Assembly (NCBI GenBank): GCA_023421115.1
Contig: JAEZUI010000025.1
Coordinates: forward strand, 1-64,000
Reading direction: 5' to 3'
DNA: 64,000 nt
Source of the DNA: Bacillota bacterium
GTDB lineage: Bacteria; Bacillota; Clostridia; Acetivibrionales; Acetivibrionaceae
The position numbers were made by a program, and so were the translations under genes. Below are positions 26,169 through 36,100 of the stretch, in pieces; within the stretch, counting starts at the first letter, position 1, and every line of letters begins with the position of its first letter. The notes under the pieces are model-generated. The model had not been told where the DNA came from and searched no databases. It saw only the letters and a list, made by a program, of their open reading frames with translations.

Positions 26169-28349
26169 ATGAAAACATTTGTATCTATTGTAACAGTAAT
26201 ACTTATACTTTTTTCCTTTCCTGTTTGCTTTGCACAAAATTCTCAGGAATCGACTGACTTTATGGAAAATCAGTCATCAGAGCTTTGCGTTCCTACAACA
26301 GAAGTAGCAAAAGAATCGGCTACAGAATTACTTTCTCCTGAGCCATCTGGTTTACCTGAAGGGATAGAAATCACCAAACCGTCTGACGTATGGACAGAGA
26401 CGCCAGAACCTTTATCAACAAGTAATCTGCTAGCGACACCAACGCTAGAGCCAAGTAACACACCTGATGAAATATCCACGCTCAAACCATCTGCAACACC
26501 GATGAAAACGCCAAAACCTGCTTCATCAGGCGAATCTCTCGCATCACTGACTCCAGAGTCAACCAACTTACCGGATGAAATAGAACCACTCAAAACATCC
26601 GCAACAACGATGGAAACACCTCAACCTACTCCAACAAGCGAGCCGTTGACATCGCCGACTCCAGAGACAACCAACTTACCGGATAAAATAGAAGCACCGG
26701 AACTGTCCGATGAATCGCAAGTAAAGACAGTATCTATCCTTGAAATTCTTAGTGTTGCGGATGAATTAACCTTTCTGCCTGTTGGAGAATCCATAAACGA
26801 AACAGTATTCCCCAAAACAACCTATATACAAACAGGACCGCGTGATTTTCTGGAATGTGAGATTCTATGGGAGGACGTTTCAATAATCGACACATCCATC
26901 CCAGGTAAAACCTCCTTACGGGGCAAGCTTTTGCCGCCGCAGGGATATTGCTTTGCCGAAGCTTCTGAGCCATACGTAGAGATCCCATTTTTATTTTTTA
27001 TTCCAGGCGGAGAACCAATCGAGCCAGCATGTCCTATTGAAAACACAAGCGATACCATTCTTATCATTCCCCATTCAAATCCGGGAGACTTTATCAATTA
27101 TGATAACAAAGTGCCGTTCGAAACAAGTCACGGTGATATTTTTTACTGCATGGTAGAATGGGATGATTTTGAAGCTGTGCACTCTGAGGGTTCGTTTTCG
27201 ATTAGTGGGCGCTATCTGCTCCCTGAAGGAATTTATTTAAAAGAAGGTATTTCACCATATTATACTCAGGATTTCTATGTCATGAAAGACGACACTATTT
27301 ATTTGGATTTTATAAAGCTCCAAAATGGAAGCATTATTTGTACATGGCTCAAGGAGGTTGAAAACTCTGACGATATTACCATCTATTATGCAATCGAAGG
27401 AGACAGTTGGCAGATAGATGAAACCGAGCAATACGGTTTTGCTTTTTGCAATGGGTTTATTATTCCCACAACCTCATTGGCTCCAGACACCGACTATTAT
27501 TTCAAACTGGAATATCAGGGACAGTTCACAAAAACACTTCATATAAACATATCCGAGGATCAGATTAAGACAGATTTCGTAGAGGGAGATCGCGATGGCG
27601 GGGATAATTCAAAACAGGAAATTCCGACGCTTACCCAGTCCAGAGGTAGCAGTTCTTCCCGATCCAAGCACAGACCCAATAGTTCTTCCGATGGAAAAAC
27701 TGTCATAACCAATCCACAGCCACAAAAACCTACAGTTACCGGTGAACAACTTGAATTGCCCAATGCGTCCGGTTCCAATTACCAACTTAATGTAATAGAT
27801 GAGACAAATATTCTGCCTTCCACCTTGCCCGAAAATCATCCAAAGGAATATCTACTCCCTACAGATGAGCACGTATCCGCTACCCAAACAGTAATCACTG
27901 GTGAGCGTTTAGAGCAAATGACAGAAGTTCAGGGCGGTAGCCCAGCCTTTGAAAAAGGCGGCGTTGTTTTAGAACTTCCCGAAGGTTTCGCCAAAAAGAA
28001 CAGCATTTCAAATAATGATAAGATAAGTATCAATATTAATAAAAAGGCCAATGAAATTGAGGTTCAACTAGAAATAAACGATAATCAGGTTACAGATATT
28101 ACAGGAGCAAAAATTCGTATCCCTGAAAGTAATGCCCAATTGAAAAAAGACGGAAAAGAAATACCTCCAATAAATAAACGGGACTCTAGCACTGTTTTTC
28201 CTATTGACGAAGCAAGTATATACAATACGAGAGATTCGTCGGGTTCGGAAGATAAGCCACTTGCTAAGACGTTATGGCTAGGAATTGGAATTTCTGCTTT
28301 ATGCCTTTTTATTTTAGTGATAAGGAAGGTGCGTCATTATAGAAAATAG
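26169..28349 (+). CDS. Exported Pro/Thr-rich protein with C-terminal membrane anchor
   Basis: This protein of about 726 residues is unknown to me. A signal peptide (FVSIVTVILILFSFPVCFA) is followed by a Thr/Pro/Glu-rich region (about 25-180) built of imperfect 40-45 residue repeats (TPEPLSTS, TPKPASSG, TPQPTPTS). Two beta-rich units with repeated FLECEILWEDV / FYCMVEWDDF patterns come next. A Ser-rich linker and a C-terminal helix (LWLGIGISALCLFILVI) with a basic tail complete it. No LPXTG motif is present. The start is ATG 26169, since GAGG lies about 10 bases upstream; GTG 26154 overlapping the regulator stop is the alternative. Its place between regulator and kinase suggests an extracytoplasmic accessory or sensor-modulating protein (inference). 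Confidence 0.75.
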   Translation: MKTFVSIVTVILILFSFPVCFAQNSQESTDFMENQSSELCVPTTEVAKESATELLSPEPSGLPEGIEITKPSDVWTETPEPLSTSNLLATPTLEPSNTPDEISTLKPSATPMKTPKPASSGESLASLTPESTNLPDEIEPLKTSATTMETPQPTPTSEPLTSPTPETTNLPDKIEAPELSDESQVKTVSILEILSVADELTFLPVGESINETVFPKTTYIQTGPRDFLECEILWEDVSIIDTSIPGKTSLRGKLLPPQGYCFAEASEPYVEIPFLFFIPGGEPIEPACPIENTSDTILIIPHSNPGDFINYDNKVPFETSHGDIFYCMVEWDDFEAVHSEGSFSISGRYLLPEGIYLKEGISPYYTQDFYVMKDDTIYLDFIKLQNGSIICTWLKEVENSDDITIYYAIEGDSWQIDETEQYGFAFCNGFIIPTTSLAPDTDYYFKLEYQGQFTKTLHINISEDQIKTDFVEGDRDGGDNSKQEIPTLTQSRGSSSSRSKHRPNSSSDGKTVITNPQPQKPTVTGEQLELPNASGSNYQLNVIDETNILPSTLPENHPKEYLLPTDEHVSATQTVITGERLEQMTEVQGGSPAFEKGGVVLELPEGFAKKNSISNNDKISININKKANEIEVQLEINDNQVTDITGAKIRIPESNAQLKKDGKEIPPINKRDSSTVFPIDEASIYNTRDSSGSEDKPLAKTLWLGIGISALCLFILVIRKVRHYRK

Positions 28350-30240
28350 TATCAAAAAGACATTTGTAGTTTTGATGAGTGCCCTCCTTAGTGCGAGCAT
28401 GATTTTCATGCTTCTATATCGCTATGATAATAAGTTTACATATAATTCACCACAGCCAATATGTGGCGTCTGGGACCTTTCTAGAGAAGATTTTTCAAAA
28501 GACTCGCTATATTTTCCTATATACGACTGGGAGTTTTATCCTAATGCACTGCTTACACCTCTGGATTTCTCAGACGGCCGTCCGGACAGGTATATGGAGT
28601 ATATTACAATCGGCGAACGCACATCCATGACTAAAGAATCCGCTTTTGCAAAAGGCACGTATCGCTTGAACCTTATTTTGCCGAAGACACTAAAGCTAAA
28701 GTCCTATATGCTCTATCTCCCCGAAATATTCAATTCCTACCGGTTATACATAAATGGAGAGCTTATGCTTAACATGGGGAATGTTGACACCGGCGATGCC
28801 AAAATTCAAAACCGTACCGTTGTCTTCAGCGCAGAAGAAAGTGCACAGATTATAATTACCGCAAACTGTACCTCGCATTTTTATAGCGGTATGGTTTATG
28901 CACCCACATTTGGGACACCTTATGCAGTCAATACAGCAAGGGGAGTTTTATTGCTGCTTGTTACGGCAGTTACCGTAATTTCTTTTATCTGTTTTTTGCT
29001 GTCTTTATGGCTGGGCCTTAGGATGAAGCAGTATTATGTCAATATTTTTGCGCTGCTGTGCGCAGCTATGACAGGATATACAAGCTATTCCATAATTCAT
29101 ACTTATATTCCTGTATCGGGAATGCTGACATATACCCTTGAGATAGTCTCATATTATGCTATGTTTTTGCTTGTTATTCTCCTAACTAACAGGTTTTGCG
29201 GGCTTCCGTTATTATGGAAAAGAACAAGTCTTGCAGTATCGTTGGTTGTCTGCACTCTTGCCCTAATTCTTTCTGCTTTTTCAAAATTTATGACAAGTGA
29301 CTTACGTTTGGTATTTTCTTATGTATTTACAATGTATAAATGGAGTGTGGCAGCGAATCTGATCGCATCAGTAATATTTGCCATATACCGCAAAAAGCGC
29401 TTCTCTTACCCGCTTTTGTACAGTTCGGTATTCTTCGCCATGTCTTTGGTGTTCGACAGAATATATACGCTTTATGAGCCCATTTACAGTGGCTGGTTCA
29501 GTGAGGTTAGCGGTGCTGTGTTTATCGTGGTCCTAGGATACATTATCTGGACAGATATTATGGATGCTTACAGCTTTAGCATAACCTTTGCCGAGCAAAA
29601 GAAGCAAATGGAACGGCAACTGTATATGCAGAAGGAACATTATGACATATTGGGAAACAAAATTGCCCAAACAAGAAGGCTGCACCATGATATGCGCCAG
29701 CATTTCCGGGTTATTAAGGGCTTCCTGAATAAAGGTAAACTACTGGAATTGAACCATTATTTAAACGGTATTGAAAGCACCGACTATGACCTTTCTCCCG
29801 TGATTCTCTGTCAAAACGTATTAATTGACGCATTACTTCAATATTATGGAAACATCAGCTTGAAGCATGGAATTGATTTTGACGTACGGTTTTCTGTCCC
29901 GAAATCAATCCCCATTTCAGACAGTGACTTAAGTGTAATGCTTGGGAATCTTCTTGAAAATGCATTTGAAGCCTGTCGAACACAAACTGACAACAATATG
30001 AAGCTGTTTATTTCTGTTCATGGAAGCTGTAATGAAAAGAATTTGAAGTTCAGAATTACAAACACTATGGACAAAAAGCCTCGGCAAAACGGAGACGAAT
30101 TTTATTCCTCCAAGCACGAGGGATTTGGCATAGGGCTGCGTTCTGTCCGTTCTGTTGTGGAAAAATATGAGGGCATGTTTGATATCATTTTTGAAAACAA
30201 GAAATTTTCAGTTTCCGTTATTATTCCTTTTGTGCTTTGA
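28336..30240 (+). CDS. AgrC/LytS-like sensor histidine kinase
   Basis: An N-terminal membrane helix is followed by an extracytoplasmic beta domain of 7TMR-DISM type (about 40-195), and then about seven membrane helices (about 200-400). The kinase core has RRLHHDMRQHF (phospho-His), LLENAFEACR (N-box) and GFGIGLRSV (G-box). This layout pairs with LytTR regulators. The first ordinary start codons are TTG 28372 and ATG 28375, but neither has a ribosome binding site. The frame is open from 28324, and AAGGAAGG at 28322-28329 is ideally spaced for an ATT codon at 28336. That start would give a basic leader (IENSIKKTF) before the first helix. Either way it overlaps or abuts the upstream gene, implying coupled translation. 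Confidence 0.85.
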   Translation: MIENSIKKTFVVLMSALLSASMIFMLLYRYDNKFTYNSPQPICGVWDLSREDFSKDSLYFPIYDWEFYPNALLTPLDFSDGRPDRYMEYITIGERTSMTKESAFAKGTYRLNLILPKTLKLKSYMLYLPEIFNSYRLYINGELMLNMGNVDTGDAKIQNRTVVFSAEESAQIIITANCTSHFYSGMVYAPTFGTPYAVNTARGVLLLLVTAVTVISFICFLLSLWLGLRMKQYYVNIFALLCAAMTGYTSYSIIHTYIPVSGMLTYTLEIVSYYAMFLLVILLTNRFCGLPLLWKRTSLAVSLVVCTLALILSAFSKFMTSDLRLVFSYVFTMYKWSVAANLIASVIFAIYRKKRFSYPLLYSSVFFAMSLVFDRIYTLYEPIYSGWFSEVSGAVFIVVLGYIIWTDIMDAYSFSITFAEQKKQMERQLYMQKEHYDILGNKIAQTRRLHHDMRQHFRVIKGFLNKGKLLELNHYLNGIESTDYDLSPVILCQNVLIDALLQYYGNISLKHGIDFDVRFSVPKSIPISDSDLSVMLGNLLENAFEACRTQTDNNMKLFISVHGSCNEKNLKFRITNTMDKKPRQNGDEFYSSKHEGFGIGLRSVRSVVEKYEGMFDIIFENKKFSVSVIIPFVL

Positions 30241-30290
30241 TAATCTTATGATAATACCCTGCATTTTGTGGTATATATAACGATACTATA
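30241..30290 (+). promoter_or_regulatory. Conserved upstream block of intact ferredoxin gene
   Basis: This is almost identical to 14681-14733 and related to 8617-8668. It begins on the base after the histidine kinase stop codon. It contains GTGGTATATATAA, a likely -10 region. Its repeated occurrence before both ferredoxin genes suggests it travelled with them as their promoter. Confidence 0.55.
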
Positions 30291-30312
30291 AATAATAAGG
30301 AGAATGCTATTA

Positions 30313-30579
30313 ATGAATATTAAATTTATTAAGGAGACCGAAGTTAAGAAAGAAAAAACTATCCTCGATATCGCAGAAGATTTGAATATAAAAATAAAAT
30401 CGCCCTGCAATGGAAAAGGTAAGTGTGGAAAATGTATAGTTAAAATCTTGAGCGGAAAAGTTTCCGAAACAACTAAATCCGAAGAAGATCTTTTAGGTAA
30501 AAAGAAGCTTGCCAAAGGATATAGACTTGCCTGTGAAACTACTGTTATAGGCGACACAGAAATAGAATTGATTAAATAA
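30313..30579 (+). CDS. 2Fe-2S ferredoxin
   Basis: This 88-residue plant-type ferredoxin domain has the cluster loop PCNGKGKCGKC (C-x5-C-x2-C) and a distal ligand in RLACETTV. It resembles the N-terminal ferredoxin domain of corrinoid-protein activating (DUF4445/RACE-type) proteins, but it stands alone here. It is expected to be a cytoplasmic single-electron carrier; the partner is unknown. ATG 30313 is preferred because AAGGAG is ten bases upstream; ATG 30304 is only one base from it. A truncated paralogue lies at 14754-15047. Confidence 0.85.
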   Translation: MNIKFIKETEVKKEKTILDIAEDLNIKIKSPCNGKGKCGKCIVKILSGKVSETTKSEEDLLGKKKLAKGYRLACETTVIGDTEIELIK

Positions 30580-30592
30580 AAGTGAATAATAA

Positions 30593-31408
30593 CTAAAATT
30601 CTTTAATAAACTCAATTGCTTTTTCAGAAGTTAAGGGTTTACTTATAAGATACCATTGTATCTTTTGACAGCTATGCTTTTTGAGATAGTCCAACTGGTG
30701 CTGATGTTCAACACCTTCAGCAATAACGGTCAATTTCATTTTTCGACCAATTTTTACAATCATACCGGTTATGTTATCACAACTATCTTCAGAAGTTATA
30801 TAGTCAATAAAAGTTTTATCAATTTTTAGGGTATCAATCGGAAGCTGTTTTAAGTAGCTTAACGATGAATATCCACGTCCAAAATCATCTAATGCAACCC
30901 TTACTCCAATCTTTTTTAAATTATAAAGTTTGTTATGGATAATCTGATAGGTATTTCATCCTTTTCTAAATCAAACTGAGCTTGATAATACAATAAAAAT
31001 TCTTCATTTTTAAGAGCATTACGCAAATGTTTTTCTATCAACATTCTTTCTCTTACTATTTCCTTCAAATCATCATTATAGAATACATATTTATTCTTAC
31101 CCGATGCTTTCGCTCTATACATCAGCATTTCTCATTAATTCGTCAGCACTTTCACCATTCTTAGGATATATTGATATTCCAATGCTGACTGTTGTATGGA
31201 GCATACTACTATCTATTTCAAATGAAGCTTTAATGTTTTACAATACTCTGTCGGATATCAATATCCATAATACTCCACACAACACATATATAAACGTTAT
31301 CTTTAACGCAATACTTTTAGATTTATATTTGTTCAAAAAATTAAAAAAACCACTTGATTTCAAAAAGATTGATTGCTTTTCATGGACTTTATTGTTTTCA
31401 TCATTCAT
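30593..31408 (-). pseudogene. Collapsed copy of the PAS-GGDEF-EAL gene
   Basis: Nucleotide similarity to 11651-14167 is strong but with three losses. About 310 bases of the EAL domain are missing (break near 30950), about 10 bases near 31122, and about 1.4 kb covering both PAS domains and part of GGDEF (break near 31236). The remaining N terminus (HEKQSIFLKS, ALKITFIYVLCGVLWI) and EAL end are still recognisable. No functional product is possible. Confidence 0.85.
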
Positions 31409-31754
31409 AAGTACCCCCGCAACCGTTAAAATTATGAAATACTACGAATAAATACATTTACATTTTTTCAAATAATCTTTTAATACACTTGAACAGATTA
31501 ACATAAGTATTATTTTTATTGAATTACACAAAACTAATATATAATTATACAAATTAAGTCATAGACTAAAAGTATTAACTCTTTTAATACTAATTGATAG
31601 GAACAAAAAAACAAACTAAAAGATACCATACTCTTACATCATATTACATAATTAGACTAAATTCAACTTTTTTTAATAATTTTTTAAGTATATATTCTCT
31701 TCTAGGTGTAATCAAAGTTATTTCTATTATCTAAAGCATGCTTCTTTGTAAACT

Positions 31755-32939
31755 TTATTGCCCATAAATGAGCAATCTTCTTGCAGATACTTTAATTGCA
31801 ATCGCCCCTAACGGCGCTGTAACCAATATAGATAGAACAGCTATTGCCAGAATAACCTCCCCGGAGGAAATTCCAAGTCCTAAAGGAATGCTCCCTATAG
31901 CAGCCTGAACTGTAGCTTTGGGAATATAAGAAATTATGCAAAAAATTCTTTCCTTCCAATTCAAGTTTGTTCCTATCGTTGATACCACAACTCCAACACT
32001 TCGACCAAGTAATCCGATAAAAATAATCAAAAGACCTGTCAATCCCGCATTCAGAGCCACATTGATATTAACCTGAGCACCCACCAGCACAAAAAGTAAT
32101 ATTTCTGCAAAAATCCATATTTTATTGAACTCGACAGCCAATTTCTTCGCAACTTCCGGTTTTTTTTCAAGAATTATAAAGCCTATAGTCATAACACCAA
32201 GAAGTCCTGCAATTTCCAACTTACTTTTAAGTACATTTTCAACTACTGTAAGAAAAATTGCAGCACCTAGTATTAACAAGACCTTTTTTGTATCTCTAAT
32301 ATGATAAGTTTTAAATAATTTGACCATTATAAAACCAATTATTAGTCCAAATACTATCCCCAATAAAATAGATATCGGAATACTCATTATCTGTATTCCA
32401 ATACTTACATGTGACCCACTGTATAAACCAAGAAAAGTTGTAAAAAGTGTAATTGCAAATACATCATCAATAGATGCCCCAGCAAGAATAAGTGTGGGTA
32501 TACCTTTATTGGTACCGATTCCATTTTCAAGAAAATTTAACATTTGCGGCACAACTACTGCTGGAGATACCGCTGCAATAATGAACCCAAGAATTCCTCC
32601 TTCAATAAAGCTAAATCCAAGTAGCTTCACCGATATAAAAGCAATTGTAAAACCTTCAAAAATTCCAGGAATACAACTAAGTTTTATCGCTGTGGTTCCC
32701 ACCCTTTTTAAATCATCCCTACTTATACCCAAACCCGCTCTGAGTAGAATAATAATCAATGCAATTTTTCTTAAATCAGCAGACACCCTCAAGGTATCAG
32801 AATCAAGCCAGTTTAGAACATATGGACCAATAACAACTCCAAGAATAAGCAGTCCCAGCAATCCCGGAAGCTTCATTTTTGTGAAAAGGGCATTTATTCC
32901 CAGCCCTAATATTAACATAATCGCCAAACTCGTTAGCAT
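31755..32939 (-). CDS. Cation:proton antiporter (CPA family)
   Basis: This 394-residue integral membrane protein has about 12 hydrophobic helices. It carries family features of the Na+/H+ exchanger fold: early LPGLLGLLILGVVIGP, RAGLGIS in helix 4-5 and GASIDDVFAITLFTTFLG around the conserved Asp pair. It would exchange Na+ or K+ for H+; the ion is not decidable from sequence. It ends without the cytoplasmic TrkA domains found in some KefB-like proteins. AAGGTG lies about five bases before ATG 32939. A 33-codon remnant of a second copy is at 14493-14600. Confidence 0.85.
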   Translation of the reverse strand: MLTSLAIMLILGLGINALFTKMKLPGLLGLLILGVVIGPYVLNWLDSDTLRVSADLRKIALIIILLRAGLGISRDDLKRVGTTAIKLSCIPGIFEGFTIAFISVKLLGFSFIEGGILGFIIAAVSPAVVVPQMLNFLENGIGTNKGIPTLILAGASIDDVFAITLFTTFLGLYSGSHVSIGIQIMSIPISILLGIVFGLIIGFIMVKLFKTYHIRDTKKVLLILGAAIFLTVVENVLKSKLEIAGLLGVMTIGFIILEKKPEVAKKLAVEFNKIWIFAEILLFVLVGAQVNINVALNAGLTGLLIIFIGLLGRSVGVVVSTIGTNLNWKERIFCIISYIPKATVQAAIGSIPLGLGISSGEVILAIAVLSILVTAPLGAIAIKVSARRLLIYGQ

Positions 32940-32974
32940 AACAACACCTTCCCATTTTTTAGTTATTCATAGAA

Positions 32975-33027
32975 AATAAAAAAACAAAACTCCTACAAGC
33001 AGCAGATTATCTACTACATGTAGGAGT
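32975..33027 (-). terminator. Terminator of the kinase-ATPase-GGDEF gene
   Basis: ACTCCTACA (32989-32997) pairs perfectly with TGTAGGAGT (33019-33027). On the minus strand the stem is followed by a T-rich run. It lies just downstream of the gene ending at 33164. Confidence 0.8.
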
Positions 33028-33163
33028 CATTAGCTTTTAAAGCGGTTTCGGTGAACTCCATCACCATCAATGTATAAACTTAACAAAATTATTATACCAC
33101 GCTATATTCCACAGTGTAAATATTTTTCTATTAGTCAAACGAATCTCTTTTCAGTTAAACCAT

Positions 33164-36100
33164 TTATCTGTCTGATGTATGAATAAACTCTATCTTAAAA
33201 CACTCATCATCTAGCTTGGTGATATTTGATAAATTCGTCAAGTACTTTTTAAGATCGTATTCCGATCCAACCCATTTTGTCATTTTGAAGTGAGCTGCAC
33301 AGTTTCTTCCGTGCTCTTTGGCACAATATAAGGCATAGTCGCTTATATTCACCATTTGTTCCAGATCAAAAAGTTCAGGGTTTGTAACGTACAAAGGCAT
33401 CTCCACATATCCTAGGGAGCAAGTCTTATTTATAGTTTCGTCTTCAGATACCCTTACTTGAGTTTCTTGTATGTTTTCAAGGACCTTCCTTGCAAACTTT
33501 TCCAAATATTCTGGTTTTGTGTTATATAGGATGATCAAGAACTCTTCTCCCCCCCAACGGACTATGATATCATCTTTCCTGATCATTTGTTTGAGAACTT
33601 TTGATATTGCAATCAATACATTATCCCCAGCCGTATGGCCATAGGTATCATTTACCGCTTTAAAATGGTCAATATCTATCAAAAATACTCCAATAACATT
33701 TCCTTCTATTGTTAACTGCCTCTTCTCATTATTATTCAAGGATATAACTTTATTTTTAATAAATTGAGCTATTTTATCGCATGTGAATTCAAAAGCATAC
33801 CTTCTATTATGCAAGTTAGTTAATGGGTCATGTAATGAAAGTTCTCTGAGTTTTTCATTAGCGTTATTAAGCTGGATTGTTCTTTCCCTAATTTTCTCCT
33901 CCATATTTTCATATAGTCTGGCATTTTCAATAGAGATAGACGCCTGAGAAGATAAGATTCTTAAGGCCTCCAACCTTTCTGAAGTAAATACATTGTCAGA
34001 AAGGTTATTCTCTAAATAGACAACTCCCTTAAGCCGATTTTGATAGAAAACAGGTGTACATAATACTGATTTAATACGATTTTTTATGATATAAGGATTG
34101 CTTTGCCAGTTATCATCGGAGCAAGCGTCATGAATAACCACAGTTTCTTTGGTTCGGGTAACGTATTGTACAATTTCCATGCATAACTCCCTACTTTCAG
34201 TTAAGGGAATTGAATGCATGACTTGGATTTGATTGAAATTAACGTTCTGAACTGCTTCAATATAAAATTGACCGTCAACATCATTCCTAAGCAAGAGACA
34301 ACCACGTTGGGCACCAGCATTTTCGATCATAGTACGGATTAGTATCGTTAAAAGCTTTTCAATTTTGATTTCACTCGATATGGCTTGAGTGCATTTCAAT
34401 ATTGAAGTCATATCAATCGAACTGTATGTGGCTGCTGAAGTTGCTCCTTTTGTGCCTTTTGATAATTTTGTTCCTCTAATATTAATTTCATCAATCATAA
34501 AATAGTGTGAATATTGCTTTTCTATAATTGCGACTTTTCGAAGAGCTCCCCATTGTTTATATAAATAATGAGCCTCCCTAATATAAGCCTTCCCGATTGT
34601 TTCATCCCCTTCTTTCAGCCAGAACACTCCATACAATTCATTGCACAGTGCCTTGAATTGAATAAAATCATTACTTCCAATTGATTTCATTGCATTTTTA
34701 AAATGTCCAACAATAGTATCAAGGGATTCCTTCTCAATTATTGCTATTTGAGCAGATAGTAGGTAGTATTTATGAGCAAAATTAACAGGACAATTCTCTG
34801 ACCAGTTTTTCAATTTACATCTGATATCACTTAGAGTTTCTTTTATTTTGGACTGCTCTTCGTCTGTTGCTTTGTCCAATTTATGAATAAGGATCAGACC
34901 TTGAAACAAATAATGGTCGGGCGTAGGAAAATCAGTGACTCCTGCAAATATAATTTTCTCTGCCATCGTGTTCCACTTTTCCGCCGCTTCAATATTTCCT
35001 GATACAATATTTATATAGGCATTGTATTGAAAAAACCTTACTAAGAAAGGTAAATTATGGGTGTTCTCGATCATACCTAGCATTTCATAATCTTTCGCGT
35101 CAAAATTCAACTGAGCGTCCTGATCAGGAGTTGTCTGAAATTTCTGAATAAAATAGTAAACAATTTCAGCTAAGACTAAAGGTACCGTGCCTTTGGCCTG
35201 TTTGAGAAAAGCAATAGTATTTTCTGTTTCTGTCTTGCACTCGTTCAGATTCTTACCGACCCACATAAATAGATGCATTTTATGGGCTATGGCATAAGTC
35301 GCATGCATAAGATCCCCTGTTTCCAAGCCCGTACGGTATGACATATCGTAATAATCTAAACCTTCCTGATAATGAGCTCTCCAGTGTGAAAGATAGGTAA
35401 AAATAAAATAAACAGGAGGTTTTTGAGATTCAGCCTTAAATTTATTGATTAATGCAAAAGCGGCCTCTCCCAGTTTATAACCGGTTTCATAATCAGCAAG
35501 CATATTTCCCATAATTACACCGCAATCACCAAAGCATTTACATGACAATGGAGATGTCCCATTGACCAAGGTCATTTCAAACATAATCAACGATGCTAGC
35601 ATATAAAGCTGAGGATTGACTTGAATAGCCGGGGGAATTACCTGGAACAGCAGTTGCATTGCCATAAGTTTTTCTGGATCATTCATTACAGGAAGGTTTA
35701 CAAGTTCCTCAACGGGAGTGCTAGCCAAAAATCCCTGCATCTTCATGATGCCCTCCTGCATCTTTTGTCCTATCTCCTCAGGAGTTTCCGGCAGTGAAAC
35801 ATTAAACAGAAGTAGGGTATTCCGTATTTCGCTGATTGCTTCAATCAGCTTACCCTGAAAAATCAGTAACAGAACTTTAATATTGGAAACAGCACCTTTT
35901 TCAAGGTTACTGTTTGCTATCTCGTATAAATGCTCACAAATGGCATCCGCTTTTAATAAATCACCCGACAGCAGGGCTGTTGCTGCCTGTTCCATCAATA
36001 AGGCAAACAGCTTATCGGGCGTCAAAGCCCACTCTTCCTCTGATAGCAATGATTTAGCTGTTTCAAAATAGCTTAACGCTGCCGCAAAAGCAGTTGATTT

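Noticed and set aside
32320..32979. Plus-strand open frame of about 219 codons opposite the antiporter
   Set aside because: It is antisense to a gene with clear membrane-helix pattern and family motifs; composition is typical of a shadow frame and it has no ribosome binding site.
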